64,000 nucleotides of DNA from Psychromarinibacter sediminicola (lineage in GTDB: Bacteria > Pseudomonadota > Alphaproteobacteria > Rhodobacterales > Rhodobacteraceae). This document shows, one piece after another, positions 49,017-57,782 of the stretch. The position numbers and the translations under genes were made by a program. Location: contig NZ_JARGYC010000017.1 of the NCBI RefSeq assembly GCF_029168335.1, positions 1-64,000 of the forward strand, read 5' to 3'. Position 1 is the stretch's first letter, and each line of letters begins with the position of its first letter. The notes under the pieces were generated by a model, which saw only the letters and a list, made by a program, of their open reading frames with translations, was not told the DNA's origin and ran no database searches.

Positions 49017-50546
49017 ATGACCCAATCCACCGAGAGACTCCGTCGCGCGGCCAAGGCGCTGCGCAAGGCATTTGCCGCCGGCAACCCGGACGCCGTCGCC
49101 CGCGTGCGCGCCGTCCTGCCCGACGCGGACGAGCTGAAGCACACGGGCGCGCTGCACGTGATCGCCCGCGAGGACGGCCATGCCAGCTGGCCGCGGCTCA
49201 AGTTCGCCCACGAGATGGCCGCGATGGCCCGCGACGAGAAGGTGCGACGGCTGGAGATCGCGCTGCATTTCGGCCAGCACTGGGTCGTCGAGGCGCTGCT
49301 GACCGAGACCCCGGATCTCGGCCGCGACGATCTCGGCCTCGCCTGCGCGCTCTACGACATCGACCACGTGCGCAGCATACTGGCCCGTGACCCCGAGGCG
49401 GCGACCCGCGCCATCCGTAACCGCCGCCCCCTCCTGCACCTCGCCTTCTCGCAGCACCTGCACGCCGGCGGCGACCGCAGCGCGATGATGCAGATCGCCG
49501 AGGCGCTGCTGGCCGCCGGGGCCGACGTCAACGACAGCTACCCGTATCAGGGCGATCCGAACGTACCGCTCTCGGCGCTCTACGGCGCGCTCGGCCACGC
49601 CCACAACCTGCAGCTCGCCGAATGGCTGCTGGACCACGGCGCCGACCCGAACGACGGCGAATCCCTCTACCACGCGACAGAGCTCGGCCAGACCGAGGGC
49701 CTGCGCCTGCTTCTGTCCCACGGTGCGCGCCCCGAGGGCACCAACGCCCTGCCGCGCGCGCTCGACAGCAACGACCACGCCATGGTCCGCCTGCTGCTCA
49801 CCGCCGGCGCCGACCCGAACGAGGGCATCGCGCTGCCGCCGTCCGGCGAGGCGCCCTTCGTCATCCCGGCCCTGCCGCAGGCCGCGCGGCGCCTGTGCGA
49901 CGGCGCGATGATCGACCTGCTGCTGGAGGCCGGCGCCGACCCGTCGGAACGCTGGCAAGGCATCTCCCCCTATGCCATGGCCCGCGTCTACGGCAACGCC
50001 GCCGCCGCGCGCCGCATCGCCGAGGTCGGCGGCGACACCGCGCTGACCCCGGCCGAGGCGCTGCTCGCGGCCGCGGCGGACGACACCGTGCCCGAGGGGC
50101 AGTTCGTGGACCCGCGCAGGCTGCCCGAGGAGTTCCGCACCCTGCCGCGCAGCCTGATGCAGCTTCCCGACCGCCTGCCACATATCCGCCGCCTGATCGC
50201 GCTGGGGCTGGAGCCCGACCGCCCCGACGCGATGGACCTGACGCCGGTGCAGGTCGCCGGGTGGGAGGGGCTGCCCGACGCGATGGCCTTCTTCCTGTCG
50301 CTCGGCCCCGACCTCGACCACGTCAACGGCTATGGCGGCGATCTGCTGTCCACCGTCGTCCACGGCTCGGAGAACTGCCCCGCCCGGGCCGAGCGCGACC
50401 ACGTCGCCTGCGCGCGCCTGGCGCTGGAGGCCGGCCGCCCCCTGCCGCGCCGCGTCATCGACTTCGCGGGCGATCCGGACATGGCCGGTTTCCTCGCCGA
50501 CTGGGCCGAGGCGCATCCCGACAGGGTGGACGAGGCCGACCGCTAA
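49017..50546 (+). CDS. Ankyrin-repeat protein
   Basis: The 509-residue product contains a series of ankyrin-like repeats between about 75 and 350, with hallmark ends such as AEALLAAGADVNDSYPYQG, AEWLLDHGADPNDGESLYHA, RLLLTAGADPNEGIALPPSG and DLLLEAGADPSERWQGISPY. Further weaker repeats follow to about 480. There is no signal peptide or membrane segment. Ankyrin arrays bind proteins; no enzymatic domain is seen. The first 60 residues (LRRAAKALRKAFAAGNPDAV) look like an ankyrin cap. GAGAGGG precedes the ATG. Confidence 0.85.
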   Translation: MTQSTERLRRAAKALRKAFAAGNPDAVARVRAVLPDADELKHTGALHVIAREDGHASWPRLKFAHEMAAMARDEKVRRLEIALHFGQHWVVEALLTETPDLGRDDLGLACALYDIDHVRSILARDPEAATRAIRNRRPLLHLAFSQHLHAGGDRSAMMQIAEALLAAGADVNDSYPYQGDPNVPLSALYGALGHAHNLQLAEWLLDHGADPNDGESLYHATELGQTEGLRLLLSHGARPEGTNALPRALDSNDHAMVRLLLTAGADPNEGIALPPSGEAPFVIPALPQAARRLCDGAMIDLLLEAGADPSERWQGISPYAMARVYGNAAAARRIAEVGGDTALTPAEALLAAAADDTVPEGQFVDPRRLPEEFRTLPRSLMQLPDRLPHIRRLIALGLEPDRPDAMDLTPVQVAGWEGLPDAMAFFLSLGPDLDHVNGYGGDLLSTVVHGSENCPARAERDHVACARLALEAGRPLPRRVIDFAGDPDMAGFLADWAEAHPDRVDEADR

Positions 50547-50617
50547 CCGCGCCATTGCCTCCCCGCCCGGTTCCGGCCATTCTTAGCGCAACGACAAGCG
50601 CGCGAGGGAGGACCGCC

Positions 50618-51016
50618 ATGCAACAGGACCGGTCACGGCTGATTGTCCTGGTCCTGCTGCTGGCCTGGGTCGTGGCCTTCTTCGGCGCGTTCATCGCCTT
50701 CTACCTGACGCCGGCGAAGGATTTCGGCCTGGCCCGCGGCTGGAACAAGGTCGGCGTGTTCATGGCCTGGCAGGCCGCCGCGACGTTGCTGGCGCTGTTG
50801 ACCGCGATCTTCGCCTGGGGGCTGCCGCGGCGCACCGGCCTGCGCCGGGCCGGCTTCGTGCCGGTGGCCGTGCTGGGGCTGTCGGCCCTGGCGCTGGCCG
50901 GTCTGCTCGTCTGGGTGAACCTGTCGGATCCCAGGCCCGAACCCGCCGCGCCGCCGTCGTCGGCCCCCGCCCCGGCGCCGGACGCGGCCCCGGTGACGGA
51001 GCCGCCGCCGGAGTGA
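50618..51016 (+). CDS. Small three-span membrane protein
   Basis: The 132-residue product has hydrophobic segments at about 7-29, 46-68 and 79-101, and a C-terminal tail of about 28 residues made almost only of proline, alanine and acidic residues. No family is recognised. GAGGGAGGA precedes the ATG and the gene lies 71 bp after the ankyrin gene on the same strand, so they may share a transcript. The proline-rich tail is probably on the cytoplasmic or periplasmic face and disordered. Confidence 0.75.
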   Translation: MQQDRSRLIVLVLLLAWVVAFFGAFIAFYLTPAKDFGLARGWNKVGVFMAWQAAATLLALLTAIFAWGLPRRTGLRRAGFVPVAVLGLSALALAGLLVWVNLSDPRPEPAAPPSSAPAPAPDAAPVTEPPPE

Positions 51017-51046
51017 GGCCGCGCCGGCGGCGCCCCAGGGGCCCGA

Positions 51047-52078
51047 TCAGACGTCGCCCTTGCGCCTGCGGTGGTCCTTCGTCACCGCCGCCACATGCCG
51101 TGCGAACGCCTTGCCGCGCGCCCGCGCCTCGGCGATCGTCTCGGTGCTGCGCGCATCCTCGCGCAGGAGCTTGCGCCAGCGCTTCAGCCGCTCGGGGTCC
51201 AGCTCCCCCGCCGCGATCGCGGCGGTGACGGCACAGCCCGGCTCGGTCTCGTGCGCGCAGTCGGAAAACCGGCACGCCGCCGCCAGCGCCGCGATGTCCG
51301 AGAACACCTCGCCGATGCCCTCGGCCGCCTCGGTCAGCCCCAGCTCGCGCATCCCCGGCGTGTCGATCAGCCAGCCGCCGGAGACCATGGGCAACAGCGC
51401 CCGCGCCGTGGTGGTGTGCCGCCCCCTGGCGTCATCCTCGCGGATTCCGCGCGTCGCGTCGTGCCGCCCGGTCAGCGTGTTGGTCAGCGTGGTCTTGCCC
51501 ACGCCCGACGAGCCCACCAGCGCCAGCGTCTGCCCCGCCCGGCACCACGGCTGCAACAGCTCGGCCGCCCCGGGGTCGCGCGCGTCCAGCGCGATGGCCG
51601 AGACCAGCGGCGACAGCCGCTCGGCCCGCCGGGCATAGTCCCGCGGGTCCGAGGCCAGGTCGGCCTTGGTCAGGATCACCAGCGGCAGGCACCCCGATGC
51701 TGCGGCCAGCGCGAGGTAGCGCTCCAGCCGCGCGACGTTGAAATCGGCGTTGCACGAGGTGACGATGCCCAGCGTGTCGACGTTCGCCGCGATCAGCTGC
51801 CGCGCCGCCCGTTCCCCGGCGGCCCGCCGCTGGATCAGCGTCTGCCTCTCCAGCACCCGCAGCACCCGCGCGCCATCGGTCAGCACCCAGTCGCCCACGG
51901 CGATCTCGCCGGTGGACATCCCCCCGGGAACCAGCCCCAGCGGCCCCTCCGGGGTCAGCGCCGTCACCCGATCCCGGGCCACGGCGGAAATGCGCGCGGG
52001 GCTGCCGGTATCGTCTTCGGTCAGCTGCGCACGAAACGTGTTGGACCAGCCGAGGCCGGTCAGCGAAATATCGGTCAA
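51047..52078 (-). CDS. rsgA: Ribosome small-subunit-dependent GTPase RsgA
   Basis: RsgA is a circularly permuted GTPase that acts in the last steps of 30S maturation. The 343-residue product has an OB domain at the start, G4 TKAD at 137-140 before G1 GSSGVGKTT at 189-197 and G3 DTPG at 239-242, the permuted order that defines the family, and a zinc finger with Cys269, Cys274, His276 and Cys282. The start codon is TTG (52078-52076), with GAAGGA upstream, and no better ATG is nearby. The SRP RNA gene lies about 120 bp upstream on the same strand. Confidence 0.93.
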   Translation of the reverse strand: MTDISLTGLGWSNTFRAQLTEDDTGSPARISAVARDRVTALTPEGPLGLVPGGMSTGEIAVGDWVLTDGARVLRVLERQTLIQRRAAGERAARQLIAANVDTLGIVTSCNADFNVARLERYLALAAASGCLPLVILTKADLASDPRDYARRAERLSPLVSAIALDARDPGAAELLQPWCRAGQTLALVGSSGVGKTTLTNTLTGRHDATRGIREDDARGRHTTTARALLPMVSGGWLIDTPGMRELGLTEAAEGIGEVFSDIAALAAACRFSDCAHETEPGCAVTAAIAAGELDPERLKRWRKLLREDARSTETIAEARARGKAFARHVAAVTKDHRRRKGDV

Positions 52079-52198
52079 TGTCTTGAGTCCTTCGAACGGA
52101 AAAGGGGCGCGAAACCGCCGGGGTCTCGCGTCGAAGCGCGCAGGACGCGCTAAGCCTTATTGGACGACAAGCTCCATGAAGCCTTCCGTTCGATAGGG

Positions 52199-52293
52199 TG
52201 AGAGGTTGGACAACGACCCAAGCGGGGCTCGTTACGGCTGCTTCCTTCCGGACCTGACCGGGTTGGCGAGGCGCTTGCCCGCGCCAACCTCTC
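52199..52293 (-). ncRNA. ffs: Signal recognition particle RNA, small bacterial type (4.5S)
   Basis: On the minus strand the universal SRP core is present: GGTCAGGTCCGGAAGGAAGC followed by AGCC, with the GGAA tetraloop. The ends GAGAGGTTGG (from 52293) and CCAACCTCTC (ending 52200) pair to close a single long hairpin of about 95 bases. This RNA binds Ffh and targets inner-membrane proteins. It sits between rsgA and cpdB, near dnaX as often in bacteria. Confidence 0.95.
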
Positions 52294-52300
52294 GACCGGT

Positions 52301-52329
52301 TACATAAGAAGATCCCACCGGATTCGCAA
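52301..52329 (-). promoter_or_regulatory. Promoter of the SRP RNA gene
   Basis: On the minus strand TTGCGA (52329-52324) and TATGTA (52306-52301) are 17 bp apart. The predicted start, 7-8 bases downstream, is the first G of the RNA at 52293, which supports the call even though both boxes deviate from consensus. Confidence 0.6.
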
Positions 52330-52344
52330 GAGAACGCGCCCGGG

Positions 52345-52424
52345 CTTCTTCTCGTCCGAAATACGCCGGGGGGTATGGGGGGCAGCGCCCCCCATCGCAG
52401 GAAAAACAACGCGCCGCAGGCGCT
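52345..52424. repeat. Composite intergenic repeat, inverted copy
   Basis: From left to right: CTTCTTCTCGTCCGAAATAC (52345-52364), the hairpin TGGGGGGCAGCGCCCCCCA (about 52376-52394), and AAACAACGCGCCGCAGGCGC (52405-52424). Read on the minus strand this is the same order of parts as at 24041-24127. It lies 14-20 bp after the cpdB stop and may act as its terminator. Confidence 0.75.
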
Positions 52425-52443
52425 CCGTTTGGAAACGCCCGGC

Positions 52444-54426
52444 TCAGAGCGTGATGCGGAACCGCGCGAAGCCGTCCGGGCCGTCGCCGGCATATTCCAT
52501 GTCCACGCCGGTGACGGTCTCGACGTATTCCTCCGCCGCCGGGCCGGTGTCGAACAGCACGCTCGTGCCCTCTTCCATCGGCGCGAAGGTCCAGTTGGCG
52601 TCGGCCGACGGGTTGATGGTGCCCTGGTCCACGATATAGCGCACGATCACGTCGCGGTTGGTGTCCGGCCCCTCGAAGATGATCGTCGAGCCGTCCGCGC
52701 CGGGGAAGCTGCCGCCGCCGCCCGCCCGGTAGTTGTTTGTGGCCACCACGAATTCCTGCGCCGGATCGACCGGCGCGCCCTGGTACTCCAGGTTCACGAT
52801 GCGGTTGGCGTCCGGGTTCACCAGGTTGCCGTCGCTGTCGAACTTCGACGGCTCGGACAGGTCGATCTGGTAGGTCACCCCGTCGATCACGTCGAAGTTA
52901 TAGCTGGGAAAGTCGGGGTTCAGCAGCACCTGGTCCGCCTCGCCCGGCGTGATCTGGTTGAACATCCCGGCCGACCGCTCCAGCCAATCCTTCAGCTCTG
53001 CGCCCGTGACCTTCACCGCCCGGATCGTGTTGGGATAGAGGTACAGGTCCGCCACGTTCTTGATCGCGATGTCGCCGGCCGGCACGTCGGTGTAATACTC
53101 CGGCCCGCCGCGGCCCCCGGCCTTGAACGGCGCCGCCGCCGAGACCAGCGGCAGGTCGGCATACTCGGTCTCCGCGAGCATCTGCTCGATATACCACAGC
53201 TGCGCGTTCGACACGATCTGCACCGACGGGTCGTCCGCCACCAGTGCGAAGTAGGAATGCAGCGGCGCCGAGGTCTTGCCCACCGCGCGCCGCACATAGG
53301 CCAGCGTCGCGTCGTGCTCGTCCTGCACCGAGGCCAGGACCTCCTCGTCGCTCTCCACCAGCGCCTCGACCGAGCGGTCCTCGTTCCGCTTCGAGATCGG
53401 CCGCGCAGAGGTCTCGAAGCCCATCACCGTCCATTCGTTGCCGTCCCTCTCCAGCATCACGTCGATCAGGCCCAGATGCGAGCCCCAGAAGCCGCCCATC
53501 GTCGCGGGCTTGCCGTGGATCGTGCCGGTGGCCGGATCGACGGCGCCGGAGGCTTCGTAGGCGGTGCCCGGGAAGACCAGGTGGTGGTGGCCCGTCATCA
53601 CCGCGTCGATCCCCTCGACGGCGGCCAGCGGAACGCTGGCGTTCTCCATCCCCTCGGCATGCCGGTCGGCGCCGATCCCCGAATGCGACAGCGCGATCAC
53701 GATGTCCGCCCCGGCCTCGCGCATCTCGGGCACCCAGGCTTCGGCGGTGGCGACGATGTCGCGCACCTTCACGTTGCCCTCCAGGTGCTTCGAATCCCAG
53801 GTCATGATCTGCGGCGGGGTGAAGCCGATGACGCCCACCTTGATCCGGTGTTCGTTGCCGGCGCCGTCCGTGACCGTCCGGTCGAGGATCACGTAGGGCT
53901 TGAACAGCGTGGTATCGCCCCGCGGCCCGCCGCCCTGTTCGGTCGCCACGTTCGACAGCACCACCGGGAACGCGGCGCCGGCCATCGACTTCATCAGGAA
54001 ATCCAGCCCGTAGTTGAACTCGTGGTTGCCGATGGTCGCCGCGTCGAAGCCCACGGTGTTCATCGCGGTGATGATCGGGTGCATGTCGCCCTCCTTCATC
54101 CCGCGCTCGTAGGCGATGTAGTCGCCCATCGGGTTGCCCTGGATCAGGTCGCCGTTGTCCAGCAGCATCGAGTTGGTGGCCTCGGCGCGGATCTCGTCCA
54201 CGATGGACGCGGTGCGCGCCAGGCCCACCGTGTCGACGGGCCGGTCGCTGTAATAGTCGTAGGGGAAGACGTGAACGTGCAGGTCCGTCGTCTCCATCAG
54301 TCGCAGGTGGACCTGGTTCGCGGCGGCCCGGGCGGAATAGGGATGGAGGGCGATCAAGGACGCTCCGGCGGCGGTGCCGGCGAGGAACGCGCGGCGGTTG
54401 AAATGCGGCGTGGACTTTCTAGCCAT
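52444..54426 (-). CDS. cpdB: 2',3'-cyclic-nucleotide 2'-phosphodiesterase / 3'-nucleotidase
   Basis: The periplasmic enzyme releases phosphate and nucleosides from extracellular nucleotides. The 660-residue product starts with a twin-arginine-like signal (NRRAFLAGTAAGASLIALHP). The metallophosphatase domain shows TTDLHVHVFPYDYY near 46-59, DNGDLIQGNP, GNHEFNYGLDF and GHHHLVFPG. The second half (from about 370) is the 5'-nucleotidase C-terminal domain with NVADLYLYPNTIRAVKVTGA and the substrate stacking region. It is a single gene, divergent from nudC. Tat export would be unusual compared with the Sec-exported E. coli enzyme. Confidence 0.92.
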   Translation of the reverse strand: MARKSTPHFNRRAFLAGTAAGASLIALHPYSARAAANQVHLRLMETTDLHVHVFPYDYYSDRPVDTVGLARTASIVDEIRAEATNSMLLDNGDLIQGNPMGDYIAYERGMKEGDMHPIITAMNTVGFDAATIGNHEFNYGLDFLMKSMAGAAFPVVLSNVATEQGGGPRGDTTLFKPYVILDRTVTDGAGNEHRIKVGVIGFTPPQIMTWDSKHLEGNVKVRDIVATAEAWVPEMREAGADIVIALSHSGIGADRHAEGMENASVPLAAVEGIDAVMTGHHHLVFPGTAYEASGAVDPATGTIHGKPATMGGFWGSHLGLIDVMLERDGNEWTVMGFETSARPISKRNEDRSVEALVESDEEVLASVQDEHDATLAYVRRAVGKTSAPLHSYFALVADDPSVQIVSNAQLWYIEQMLAETEYADLPLVSAAAPFKAGGRGGPEYYTDVPAGDIAIKNVADLYLYPNTIRAVKVTGAELKDWLERSAGMFNQITPGEADQVLLNPDFPSYNFDVIDGVTYQIDLSEPSKFDSDGNLVNPDANRIVNLEYQGAPVDPAQEFVVATNNYRAGGGGSFPGADGSTIIFEGPDTNRDVIVRYIVDQGTINPSADANWTFAPMEEGTSVLFDTGPAAEEYVETVTGVDMEYAGDGPDGFARFRITL

Positions 54427-54615
54427 TTCGATTCTCCCTGACTATCTGCGCTGAGCCTATAGCGGCGGCGTGTGACACCAAAGCGATGGTTGTCGCCACG
54501 GCATCCCTGCGCCGGCCGCCGCCGACGGATCCGGCGGGCCGCCTCGATTTGCGCCCGCCCGTCCCGCGTGCGAAGCATGGGGCGGGACAGACGGGGGCAC
54601 AGACGGGGGGCCGGC

Positions 54616-55578
54616 GTGCGGATCGCGGAACAGGTGACATTCGGAGGCTCGGCGCTGAACCGTGCGGCGGAACTGCGCGGCAATCCCGGGGCCATCGCGG
54701 CGCAGCTGGCCGATGCCCATGCGCGCGCCCTGCCCATCTGGCGCGGCAAGCCGCTGTTGACCGGCGAGGCGCTGGATCTGCCCGGCTGGCTGCCGCTTGA
54801 CCACGCCGTCTTCGCGCAGGCGGGGCGGCCCGTGTTCCTGGGGCTGGACGACACCGGTCCGCGCTTTGCCTTCGACATCTCCGCCTGGGAGCCCGAGGAG
54901 GCGCCCGACACCCTCGGCGCCTTCTTCGACCCCTCGCAGCAGCGGCACCCGGCGCTGCCCGGCGACCACGTCTTCGCCGAGCTGCGCGGCGCGATGACCC
55001 GGATGACCCCGCGCGCGGCGGAGCTGGTGGCGACGGCCAAGGCGGTGCTGAGCTGGCACCACACCCACGGCGCCTGCGCCAAATGCGGCGCCCCGACCGA
55101 GATGACGATGGCCGGCTGGCAGCGCGACTGCCCGACCTGCGGCGCGCATCACTTCCCGCGCACCGACCCGGTCGTCATCATGCTGATCCTGCGCGGCAAT
55201 TCCGTGCTGATGGGGCGCAGCCCGCACTGGCCCGAGGGGATGTATTCCCTGCTCGCCGGCTTCGTGGAACCGGGCGAGACCATCGAGGCCGCGGTGCGCC
55301 GCGAGGTGTTCGAGGAATCGGGCATCCGTGTCGGGACCGTGGACTATCTCTCCTCGCAGCCCTGGCCGTTTCCCGCCTCGCTGATGTTCGGCTGCCGCGG
55401 CGACGCGCTGTCGGCCGAGATCGAGGTCGACACGAACGAGATCGAGGACGCCATCTGGGTCAGCCGGGAAGAGATGATGGACGTGTTCGCCGGCAACAGC
55501 ACGCGGCTGAAACCGGCGCGGCGGGGCGCCATCGCGCATTTCCTGATTTGGAACTGGCTGGCCGACCGGCTAGACTGA
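54616..55578 (+). CDS. nudC: NAD+ diphosphatase NudC
   Basis: NudC hydrolyses NAD(H) and removes NAD caps from RNA. The 320-residue product has a zinc ribbon with Cys154, 157, 172 and 175, the Nudix box GFVEPGETIEAAVRREVFEE (from 215) and the NudC-specific SQPWPFP at 247-253. The start is uncertain: GTG at 54616 fits the family beginning, while an ATG at 54577 would add 13 residues encoded by a short GGGGG-containing tandem repeat. It is followed closely by an SRPBCC gene. Confidence 0.92.
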   Translation: MRIAEQVTFGGSALNRAAELRGNPGAIAAQLADAHARALPIWRGKPLLTGEALDLPGWLPLDHAVFAQAGRPVFLGLDDTGPRFAFDISAWEPEEAPDTLGAFFDPSQQRHPALPGDHVFAELRGAMTRMTPRAAELVATAKAVLSWHHTHGACAKCGAPTEMTMAGWQRDCPTCGAHHFPRTDPVVIMLILRGNSVLMGRSPHWPEGMYSLLAGFVEPGETIEAAVRREVFEESGIRVGTVDYLSSQPWPFPASLMFGCRGDALSAEIEVDTNEIEDAIWVSREEMMDVFAGNSTRLKPARRGAIAHFLIWNWLADRLD

Positions 55579-55619
55579 CCGCCGGGGGCATCGGTCAGAC
55601 GACGGAGACGGCAGGGGTG

Positions 55620-56087
55620 ATGAAGCTTTCCACGCGCGAGGACATCGAGGCGCCGATCGAGCATGTCTGGTCGCGGGTTACGAATTTCGACGGGTTCGAG
55701 CGGCAGGCGCTGCGGCGCGGGGCCGAGGTGGTGCGCAACGACACCATGGGCGCGCCGGGGCTCGGCAGCGAATGGGACATCACCTATACCTTCCGCGGCC
55801 GGCCGCGCGAGATCGACGCCCGGGTCGCCACGTTCGACGCGCCCACCACGCTGCGGCTGGAGGCGCAGTCCGGCGGGCTGGACGGGACGGTCCAGGTCGA
55901 GCTCGTCTCGCTGTCGCCGCGCCGCACGCGGATGCAGCTGTCGCTTGAGATGGCGCCGCGCAACCTGTCCGGCCGGCTGCTGGTGCAATCGCTGAAATTC
56001 GCGCGCGGCAACATGGAAAAGCGGTTCAAGGGCCGCGTCTACGACTACGCGCAGACCGTCGAGGCGAGCTACCGGAAGGCGGGGTGA
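55620..56087 (+). CDS. SRPBCC family protein
   Basis: The 155-residue product has the START/SRPBCC fold pattern: MKLSTREDIEAPIEHVWSRV at the start, a central beta-sheet region (RIDARVATFDAPTTLRLE-like EIDARVATFDAPTTLRLE) and a long C-terminal helix (LLVQSLKFARGNMEKRFKGR). Such proteins bind hydrophobic ligands; the ligand is unknown. It begins 41 bp after nudC on the same strand, so co-transcription is likely. A GTG one codon upstream is possible. Confidence 0.82.
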   Translation: MKLSTREDIEAPIEHVWSRVTNFDGFERQALRRGAEVVRNDTMGAPGLGSEWDITYTFRGRPREIDARVATFDAPTTLRLEAQSGGLDGTVQVELVSLSPRRTRMQLSLEMAPRNLSGRLLVQSLKFARGNMEKRFKGRVYDYAQTVEASYRKAG

Positions 56088-56122
56088 TCCGCGCCGCGAC
56101 AGTCGTCTCGCGTCAACGCCGC

Positions 56123-56953
56123 TCAGCTGCGCGGCAGGTCGGCGGGGTAGGTGCCGAGGATCTTCAGGTAGCTGGTGAAATAGGCCAGCTCCTCCATCGC
56201 CAGCTTGACGTTCGGGTCGTCGGGATGGCCCTCGATATCGGCGTAGAACTGGGTCGCGGTGAACGAGCCGTCGATCATGTAGCTTTCCAGCTTGGTCATG
56301 TTGACGCCGTTGGTCGCGAAGCCGCCCATCGCCTTGTAGAGCGCCGCCGGAATGTTTCGCACGCGAAACACGAAGGTGGTGATCATGTCCTCGTCGCGCC
56401 GCGCCGGGTCGCCCTCGCGCGCCATGATCAGGAAGCGGGTGGTGTTGTGGGCGTGGTCCTCGATATGTCGGGCCAGGATGTTCAGCCCGTAGATCTCGGC
56501 GGCGAGGTCGGAGGCCAGCGCGCCGATCGTCCGGGTGCCCGTCGCGGCGATCTCGGCCGCCGCGCCCGCACTGTCGGCGGCGGCCTCGCCGCGGATGCCG
56601 TACTCGCCAAGGTACGAGGCGCATTGCGGCAGCAGCACCAGATGCGCGCGCACCGTCTCGATCTCGTCGATCTTCACGCCGGGCAGCGCCATCAGGCTGA
56701 TATGCACCCGCACGAAGGCCTCGTCGACGATATGCAGTCCGCTTTCGGGCAGCAGCCGGTGGATGTCGGCGACGCGGCCGTAGGTGGAGTTCTCCACCGG
56801 CAGCATCGCCAGATCGGCACGCCGCGAGCGCACCGCCTCGATCACGTCCTCGAACGTGCCGCAGGGCAGCGCCTCCATGTCCGGGCGCGCCTCGCGGCAG
56901 GCCTGGTGCGAATAGGCGCCGGGTTCCCCCTGGAATGCGATACGTCCTGTCAT
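56123..56953 (-). CDS. pheA: Prephenate dehydratase
   Basis: The enzyme turns prephenate into phenylpyruvate in phenylalanine synthesis. The 276-residue monofunctional product (no chorismate mutase domain) has GRIAFQGEPGAYSHQACREA at the start, LPVENSTYGRVADIHRLL near 51-68, the catalytic THxTRF-type motif as NTTRFLIMAR near 170, and an ACT domain with NGVNMTKLESYMIDGSFTAT, where phenylalanine should bind and inhibit. It is divergent from cycM. Confidence 0.95.
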   Translation of the reverse strand: MTGRIAFQGEPGAYSHQACREARPDMEALPCGTFEDVIEAVRSRRADLAMLPVENSTYGRVADIHRLLPESGLHIVDEAFVRVHISLMALPGVKIDEIETVRAHLVLLPQCASYLGEYGIRGEAAADSAGAAAEIAATGTRTIGALASDLAAEIYGLNILARHIEDHAHNTTRFLIMAREGDPARRDEDMITTFVFRVRNIPAALYKAMGGFATNGVNMTKLESYMIDGSFTATQFYADIEGHPDDPNVKLAMEELAYFTSYLKILGTYPADLPRS

Positions 56954-57070
56954 GGTGCTAAACCTGCGAAAAAAGCCCGGAAAGGTCGTTTGGTCGCGCC
57001 TCATATCCCTTGAACCGGGGATTGGGAAGCGGGTAGATAGCGCCGGAATCTGGACAGGACGGAACGCGAC

Positions 57071-57598
57071 ATGTTCGACACTATGACACTGACCAAGATC
57101 GTGGGCGGCTTCTGCGGCATGTTCCTGATCTTCCTGCTGGGCAACTGGGCGGGCGAGGTGATCTATCACGTCGGCGAGGGCGGCCACGGCGACGAGCATC
57201 ATCAGGCCTTCACCATCGAGACCGGCGAGGGGGACGGTACCGAGGAGGAAGAAGTCGTCGAGGAGGTCGATTTCGCCACCGTCTACGCCGAGGCCGATGC
57301 CTCCGCCGGCGAAAGCCTGTTCCGGGCCTGCCGCTCCTGCCACCGGGTCGAAGAAGGCGAGAACGCCACCGGCCCGCACCTCTACGGCATCGTCGGCCGC
57401 GAGGTCGACGCGGTCGAGGGCTTCAACTACTCCGGCGCGCTGGAAGAGGCCGCCGATGTCTGGACGCCGGAAAACCTCAGCGCCTTTCTCGAGGATCCGT
57501 CCGGCTACGCCCCCGGCACGCGCATGTCCTATAACGGCATGGACGATATCGAGGACCGCGCCGACCTGATTGCCTGGCTCGACACGCTCGACGATTGA
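57071..57598 (+). CDS. cycM: Membrane-anchored cytochrome c (c552 / CycM type)
   Basis: This electron carrier links the bc1 complex to terminal oxidases. The 175-residue product has an uncleaved N-terminal membrane anchor (LTKIVGGFCGMFLIFLLGNW), an acidic linker (residues 35-68), the heme-binding CRSCH at 87-91 and the axial ligand Met152 in GTRMSYNGM. This is the layout of Paracoccus c552 and Bradyrhizobium CycM. It is monocistronic with a strong terminator. Confidence 0.93.
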   Translation: MFDTMTLTKIVGGFCGMFLIFLLGNWAGEVIYHVGEGGHGDEHHQAFTIETGEGDGTEEEEVVEEVDFATVYAEADASAGESLFRACRSCHRVEEGENATGPHLYGIVGREVDAVEGFNYSGALEEAADVWTPENLSAFLEDPSGYAPGTRMSYNGMDDIEDRADLIAWLDTLDD

Positions 57599-57622
57599 TC
57601 GCGCGCGCGCATGTGTTACGCA

Positions 57623-57652
57623 GGGGCCGTCCCGTTTCGGGGCGGCCTTTTT
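57623..57652 (+). terminator. Rho-independent terminator of cycM
   Basis: GGCCGTCCCG (57625-57634) pairs with CGGGGCGGCC (57638-57647) around TTT, followed by TTTTT. It lies 27 bp after the cycM stop. Confidence 0.85.
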
Positions 57653-57782
57653 CGTGGACGCACGGATCACGCGCGTTTGACGCAATGCAACTTGTCATCA
57701 GCTTTTTTTTCCTGAAAGTCGCGCAACACGCGCTAGGCTGGACGAAAGCGTTGCAGACAGGTTCAGACCGGAGGAGCCCGAC

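Noticed and set aside
48681-50555. Upstream extension of the dnaX frame to 1215 codons
   Set aside because: The extension is antisense to the ankyrin gene and runs through the palindrome array; DnaX starts normally near 48680.
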